A stretch of DNA of 9,013 bases, taken from the NCBI GenBank assembly GCA_964356315.1, contig CAYHHA010000048.1, positions 1 to 9,013 on the forward strand, in the 5' to 3' direction. The stretch comes from CAYGFH01 sp964356315 (GTDB lineage: Bacteria; Patescibacteriota; Microgenomatia; UBA10105; UBA927). Below, piece after piece: positions 5,543 to 9,013 of the stretch. The notes below the pieces were generated by a model. That model saw only the letters and a list, made by a program, of their open reading frames with translations. It ran no database searches and was not told the origin of the DNA. Every line of letters starts with the position of its first letter. The first letter of the stretch is position 1. The position numbers were made by a program, and so were the translations under genes.

Positions 5543-6088
5543 ATGCCTGCCAATTCTACCACCATCAATTTAATCGGCGAATCTGCCATGGACCATACGA
5601 CGCTCGGACGGATAGTCGGATGGGCGGTTACCTATGGGAGATATATTATGATTGGAACCGAGATAGTCGTGCTTCTCGCATTTATTTCTCGATTCAGCCT
5701 AGACCGAAAGCTTACTGACCTCAAAGAGGAAGTATCTCAAAAACAGGATATTATCGAAGCGAATCTTGCATTCGAAAAAGATATCAGAGAACTTCAGGGA
5801 AAACTGGAAAAAATTCGATTAATTGTAAATCAACCAGTAAACCCACTCGCAGCCGTATCACTATTTCAAACTATTCTTCCTCAGGGTGTGTATTTGAGAA
5901 CGTATGCACTCAACAAGAATATCCTTGAAATTCAGGCAGTCGCAGGCTCGACGGACGCGTTTGCTCAGCTCATGCAAAATTTAAAATCATCAAAATTACT
6001 TACTGAAATAGATATTGGCGATATCAGCCGTGATCCCCTACAGGGGATAAATTTCGGATTCACAGCGAAAATTGTCGCATCTAAATAA
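5543..6088 (+). CDS. pilN: PilN-like type IV pilus assembly protein
   Basis: PilN is a bitopic inner-membrane protein of the type IV pilus alignment complex. It binds cytoplasmic PilM through a short N-terminal motif and PilO through its periplasmic part. In this 181-aa protein, I-N-L-I at residues 8-11 corresponds to the PilM-binding I-N-L-L-P motif. One membrane helix covers about 31-50, a charged coiled coil about 53-93, and a ferredoxin-like C-terminal domain about 100-180 (P-L-A-A-V-S-L-F, L-P-Q-G-V-Y-L-R-T, then I-L-E-I-Q-A-V-A-G-S). The first ATG is chosen over M16 because it keeps the I-N-L-I motif and sits directly after the -10. It heads a four-gene operon and the PilO-like gene follows after 5 nt. 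No pilM is present in the window. The family call rests on architecture and short motifs, as PilN sequences diverge strongly. Confidence 0.82.
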   Translation: MPANSTTINLIGESAMDHTTLGRIVGWAVTYGRYIMIGTEIVVLLAFISRFSLDRKLTDLKEEVSQKQDIIEANLAFEKDIRELQGKLEKIRLIVNQPVNPLAAVSLFQTILPQGVYLRTYALNKNILEIQAVAGSTDAFAQLMQNLKSSKLLTEIDIGDISRDPLQGINFGFTAKIVASK

Positions 6089-6093
6089 CGAGT

Positions 6094-6777
6094 ATGGCAA
6101 TAAATTTTCAAAACCAAATAGACAGATACCAACGATATTATAAGTCGATTGAACCGAAATTGGAAAAGCCAAAGAATAAAGCATATACCACTATTATTTT
6201 TTCAATTCTTGTAATATCGTTATTTGGTTTATACGCGATACGACCGACTATTCAAACTATCATCCTACTGAAACGCGAAATTCAAGACAAGACAGAACTA
6301 AGCAAGAAAATGGAAGATAAAATTGCCGCACTCATAGAGGCGCAGGCCTACTATCAAGAAATCGAACCACTTCTCCCAATCGTGAGTCAAGCATTACCCA
6401 CTATTCCCGATGCAATTCCATTATTGATTCAACTACGAAATCTCGCGAGTATGAGCGCGACGACAATCACAGCCATCCAACTTCCTTCTACTGCGATCAC
6501 AAACCCAGAAACTCCGGGTGCGGTAGATACGAAAAACCCATCAGCCGCAAAACCCACAAAACAAGAAACATTCGACATAACTATGTCTATAAAGGGGCCG
6601 TATTCCAATATCCATGCATTTATCGAAGGCATCACTATCATGAGAAGACTTGGAACCATCGAGTCCATATCTATAGCACAAGGAACATCTGAGCAAGTAA
6701 GCACACAGAGTGCAAAACCAAATACAAAACTTTTGCAGCTTGCCCTAAAACTAAAGGCGTATTATCTTGTAAACTAA
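6094..6777 (+). CDS. pilO: PilO-like type IV pilus assembly protein
   Basis: PilO partners PilN in the inner-membrane alignment complex, linking the pilus motor to the cell wall or outer layers. The 227-aa protein has an amphipathic cytoplasmic N-terminus, one membrane helix at about 31-50, a coiled coil at about 56-95, and a ferredoxin-like domain from about 105. The linker before its second half (135-158) is rich in Pro, Thr and Lys. The segment I-K-G-P-Y-S-N-I-H-A-F-I-E (166-178) followed by R-R-L-G-T-I-E-S-I-S-I matches the typical PilO pattern of a beta strand, a helix pressing on it, then a second strand. It begins 5 nt after the PilN-like gene and ends 1 nt before the next ATG. The order PilN then PilO is the usual one and strengthens both calls. 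No Shine-Dalgarno sequence precedes it. Confidence 0.8.
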   Translation: MAINFQNQIDRYQRYYKSIEPKLEKPKNKAYTTIIFSILVISLFGLYAIRPTIQTIILLKREIQDKTELSKKMEDKIAALIEAQAYYQEIEPLLPIVSQALPTIPDAIPLLIQLRNLASMSATTITAIQLPSTAITNPETPGAVDTKNPSAAKPTKQETFDITMSIKGPYSNIHAFIEGITIMRRLGTIESISIAQGTSEQVSTQSAKPNTKLLQLALKLKAYYLVN

Positions 6778-6778
6778 T

Positions 6779-6973
6779 ATGGATACAGATCGGGATTTAT
6801 TACTTATTTCTATATTCACATTCTTCACCGTATGTTTATGGATTACCTTTGAACTTATCAAAACATTCAAGACATCAACCATTACCACAACCACGCAACA
6901 AATCGTACAACCTCTTAATCCTAAGATAGATGGAGAAATATTAACGATCATCGCAGGTAAAAAAATATTTTAA
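6779..6973 (+). CDS. Small single-pass membrane protein in the pilus operon
   Basis: Not a family I can name. The 64-aa product has a membrane helix at about residues 7-28, a Thr-rich stretch (32-39) and a C-terminal tail with Q-P-L-N-P-K-I-D (44-51) then E-I-L-T-I-I-A-G-K-K. It is accepted as a real gene because it fills the gap between two operon genes exactly: it starts 1 nt after the pilO stop and ends 1 nt before the next start, with the identical junction TAATATG at both ends. Position after PilN and PilO is where PilP lies in proteobacteria, but there is no lipobox and no PilP-like domain, so it is at most an analogue. The short tail could be a peptide docked by a neighbouring pilus component; that is inference. 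Confidence 0.7.
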   Translation: MDTDRDLLLISIFTFFTVCLWITFELIKTFKTSTITTTTQQIVQPLNPKIDGEILTIIAGKKIF

Positions 6974-6974
6974 T

Positions 6975-8327
6975 ATGAAATTTCCAAACCGAATTCCTAC
7001 CATCATCGGAATCCTTCTCGTGATAGCCGTCGTAGGTGGGATAATTTTCTCTTTTGAACGGATATTTAGAACCGATACAAACGCATCAGGATCAAGAGAA
7101 CCAAAACAGCTTCTCGTTACAAACATTAGCGATTCCGCCTTTACCGTATCTTGGACCACAGAGATTCCAACCACAGGAACTCTGCTTGTCTCAACAAAAG
7201 GAAAATCCAATAAAGTATATTTCGATGATCGGGACACTACAGGAAAACTTGGAACATACAATACTCACAACATCTCTGTTCGAGATGCAGTAGCAGACTC
7301 AGAATATTTGGCCACTCCTCTCGTCAATGGAAAGCCACACATTCTTATAAACAAGCCTATTCCCGTCCACGTTCCTTCAGCACTCCCTCTAAACACAGGG
7401 GGATTAGAACCCGCATATGGCACAATAGTTAACGAAGATGGGACACCCGCTTCTGACACACTTGTGTATCTCACCATTGAAGGCGGACAAGAACTTTCAG
7501 CACTATCAAAACCATCAGGGTCTTGGATTATTCCACTCAATCAAGTGAGAACAGCGGACTTAACGAGCTATTTACCTGTTATCGAACGGATGAATGAATC
7601 AATTCAGATGTATGGAAGCTCAACACAGTCAAGAATTAGCACAGACTCTCTCAACGACTCACCTGTTCCTGAAGTTACGTTGGGAAAAGAGTATGATTTT
7701 AAACATCAGCAGGCAAAGAAATCAGATGCCTCAGCGCTCGCTCTGCGTCCAGTAACCCCGACACCACAACCTGCGACAGAGGGAAAAATACAGCCAGTCA
7801 TTTCAAATATATTAGGATCCTCTACTCAAAAAATATTCTCGGTGTCGTTGACTAATCCGAAAGATGACAGCTCACTTTCAACAACACTTCCGTTTATCCA
7901 AGGAACAGGCATACCAGGAAAGTTCGTCGGCATCAGTATTGGACTTACAAATCCATCTCACGGATCTTCTCAGGTTGCCCCTGATGGGACGTGGAGTTTT
8001 ACCCCAAAAAAGGCACTAAGCCCCGGGAAACAAAGCGTCACAATATCGACTATAGATGTAAAAGGAAAGGCCGTTGCGATCACGCATATGTTTTCCATTT
8101 TTAAAAGTGGCACACAAGTTCTTGGAACTGCAACAGCATCAGCAACACTTCAACCAACAATACCATCAACAATAACGAATGTTCCAACGATTACTGATGC
8201 TCCTATTGAAGAATCGACTATCGCAGGAACACCACCACCGGTTAGTGGAAACGAATTACCAACACTCATCATGATACTTGTTGGTATTGGACTCATCGCC
8301 GGAGGGTCTATACTGTTTATTTTTTAA
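6975..8327 (+). CDS. Multidomain surface protein: FN3-like, carboxypeptidase-regulatory-like and Ig-like domains with C-terminal anchor
   Basis: Predicted surface-displayed protein of 450 aa. A membrane helix or uncleaved signal lies at 8-28. A fibronectin type III-like domain starts at about 44 (V-T-N-I-S-D-S-A-F-T-V-S-W-T-T) and runs to about 118. A short domain at about 147-190 resembles the carboxypeptidase regulatory-like fold (Y-G-T-I-V-N-E-D-G-T-P-A-S-D-T, later S-G-S-W). After a Pro/Thr linker, an Ig-like domain at about 288-376 (G-I-P-G, A-P-D-G-T-W-S-F, L-S-P-G) is homologous to the one encoded at 963-2075. A second Thr/Pro/Ser-rich linker leads to P-V-S-G (422-425) and a hydrophobic segment ending at the last residue. 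It is the last gene of the PilN/PilO operon, 1 nt after the small membrane protein. A role in adhesion, or in presenting something beside the pilus machine, is inferred. Confidence 0.83.
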   Translation: MKFPNRIPTIIGILLVIAVVGGIIFSFERIFRTDTNASGSREPKQLLVTNISDSAFTVSWTTEIPTTGTLLVSTKGKSNKVYFDDRDTTGKLGTYNTHNISVRDAVADSEYLATPLVNGKPHILINKPIPVHVPSALPLNTGGLEPAYGTIVNEDGTPASDTLVYLTIEGGQELSALSKPSGSWIIPLNQVRTADLTSYLPVIERMNESIQMYGSSTQSRISTDSLNDSPVPEVTLGKEYDFKHQQAKKSDASALALRPVTPTPQPATEGKIQPVISNILGSSTQKIFSVSLTNPKDDSSLSTTLPFIQGTGIPGKFVGISIGLTNPSHGSSQVAPDGTWSFTPKKALSPGKQSVTISTIDVKGKAVAITHMFSIFKSGTQVLGTATASATLQPTIPSTITNVPTITDAPIEESTIAGTPPPVSGNELPTLIMILVGIGLIAGGSILFIF

Positions 8328-8329
8328 GT

Positions 8330-8350
8330 ACGAAAAGTTCTCCTTTTCGT
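8330..8350 (+). terminator. Hairpin after the pilN operon, possible terminator
   Basis: ACGAAAAG (8330-8337) and CTTTTCGT (8343-8350) form a perfect 8-bp stem with a 5-nt loop, beginning 3 nt after the last stop codon of the operon. No T tract follows on the plus strand, so it is not a canonical intrinsic terminator. It may protect the 3' end or terminate weakly. Confidence 0.4.
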
Positions 8351-8531
8351 CTAAATAACTAATTTCACATTGTCTTACAGGTACGGGGATTCATAGGACG
8401 CCCAAAATCTATTTTTATTACTCAAAATTTTCATTTCAATATTCTCAATAAGAATACATAATTGTTGAAACGAAATACCCCTATTAACCGATATATAATC
8501 TCTAAAAAAATAAAATTTACCACTAAAGGGA
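8351..8531. other. AT-rich intergenic stretch with no recognised feature
   Basis: Between the end of the pilus operon and the methyltransferase-like gene I see no gene, tRNA or repeat. A run of seven A at 8504-8510 would be a T tract at the end of the minus-strand gene, but no convincing stem precedes it. A short minus-strand open frame crossing 8375-8578 overlaps the next gene out of frame and has no supporting features. Confidence 0.6.
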
Positions 8532-9013
8532 TTATTCTGCTCCGTGGGTTTCAATAAAACTTTGAAAGTCTTCATCAAGTTTTATATGTTTATAGAATGG
8601 CCCTTCGGCTTTAAGTAGCTTAAATGGTGTTTGAACAATTCCCTCCTCAATAGGAATAACTTCAGTTTTATATGTGAACGGATCTTTCGCGTTGGCATCA
8701 GGTGGATAATCATTAACTAGTAAATAACCATTTCCATTAGTAACTTTTATTACTTCTGTCAGTAGTTGTCCTTTGAGATCTTCAGAAAATTGATAAAACA
8801 TTCCACTGGCAACAACAATATCTACCGAATGTTTCAATCTAGAATCATCACCCATTTTAAGGGCGTTTAATTTTAAAAATTCCGGCTTAAATGCTGCCTG
8901 TCTGAGTAACAATATGGATTTATCAATCGTATCTCGCTCATCTTGGTGGTCAGGCCATATACACGCTTTCACCCATGATGTATCTGGCTCAAATAAATCA
9001 ATACCAATTCCTC
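8532..9013 (-). CDS. Putative SAM-dependent methyltransferase, 5' end outside the window
   Basis: The 3' portion of a gene that enters from the right edge; 159 residues are visible. A GTG at 8972 could be taken as a start, but the frame stays open upstream to the edge and reads G-I-G-I-D-L-F-E-P-D before it, so the gene is probably longer. G-I-D-L-F-E-P resembles strand beta2 of class I methyltransferases, where an acidic residue contacts the ribose of SAM. Further on, N-A-L-K-M-G-D-D and V-D-I-V-V-A-S-G-M-F-Y-Q-F fit motifs around strands beta3 and beta4, and G-N-G-Y-L-L-V-N-D fits strand beta5. The glycine-rich motif I would lie outside the window. The substrate is unknown. The family call is tentative, since the defining motif is not seen. 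Confidence 0.5.
   Translation of the reverse strand, partial: GIGIDLFEPDTSWVKACIWPDHQDERDTIDKSILLLRQAAFKPEFLKLNALKMGDDSRLKHSVDIVVASGMFYQFSEDLKGQLLTEVIKVTNGNGYLLVNDYPPDANAKDPFTYKTEVIPIEEGIVQTPFKLLKAEGPFYKHIKLDEDFQSFIETHGAE

Noticed and set aside
6429..7540. Several minus-strand open frames of 66-106 codons across the pilus operon
   Set aside because: All are antisense to well-supported genes joined by tight operon junctions, and none shows a recognisable domain.
8500..8531. Terminator for the methyltransferase-like gene at the run of seven A (T on the minus strand)
   Set aside because: I could not find a stable stem in front of the T tract.
8375..8578. 67-codon minus-strand open frame
   Set aside because: It overlaps the methyltransferase-like gene out of frame, has no start signals, and its composition looks like translated AT-rich spacer.

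Overview
The window looks like chromosomal sequence from a Patescibacteria/CPR bacterium, most likely of the Microgenomates group. This is inferred from protein style, not from a marker tree. The signs are: surface proteins with a short N-terminal membrane segment followed by a K/R-A-A-P-A-S type junction, an Ala/Ser/Thr/Pro-rich linker and a hydrophobic C-terminus; a compact PilN/PilO operon; an unusually short HrcA; and start codons without Shine-Dalgarno sequences. Nothing indicates a phage, plasmid, insertion sequence or CRISPR array.

Layout. Positions 1-54 hold six perfect copies of a 9-bp tandem repeat that reaches the window edge. A short hrcA (99-833, minus) follows. Its TTGACA/TATAGT promoter is overlapped by a CIRCE-like operator, so it is probably autoregulated. 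Divergent from it is a two-gene plus-strand operon: a cohesin-domain/Ig-domain surface protein (963-2075) and, 4 nt later, a membrane-anchored GH39-like glycoside hydrolase (2080-3483). murJ, the lipid II flippase gene, lies convergent to these on the minus strand (3502-5154). It diverges from rpsT (ribosomal protein S20, 5246-5482) across a 91-bp promoter region. A compact terminator/promoter overlap then separates rpsT from a four-gene plus-strand operon: PilN-like (5543-6088), PilO-like (6094-6777), a 64-aa membrane protein (6779-6973) and a large FN3/Ig surface protein (6975-8327). After an AT-rich gap of about 200 bp, a 5'-truncated putative methyltransferase gene runs off the right edge on the minus strand.

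How the genes fit together. Most of the window concerns the cell envelope: lipid II export (MurJ), the inner-membrane alignment complex of a type IV pilus-like machine (PilN, PilO), a surface-anchored glycan hydrolase, and two multidomain surface proteins. The two surface proteins are in different operons but share a homologous Ig-like domain and a near-identical C-terminus: P-V-S-G, a hydrophobic segment, and no basic tail. This suggests a common way of being sorted or anchored.

The most noteworthy points are the shared PVSG-TM terminus, the run of promoters whose -10 boxes lie 6-10 nt from the start codon (leaderless or near-leaderless mRNAs), the CIRCE/promoter overlap in front of a minimal HrcA, and the pilus operon that ends in an adhesin-like gene.
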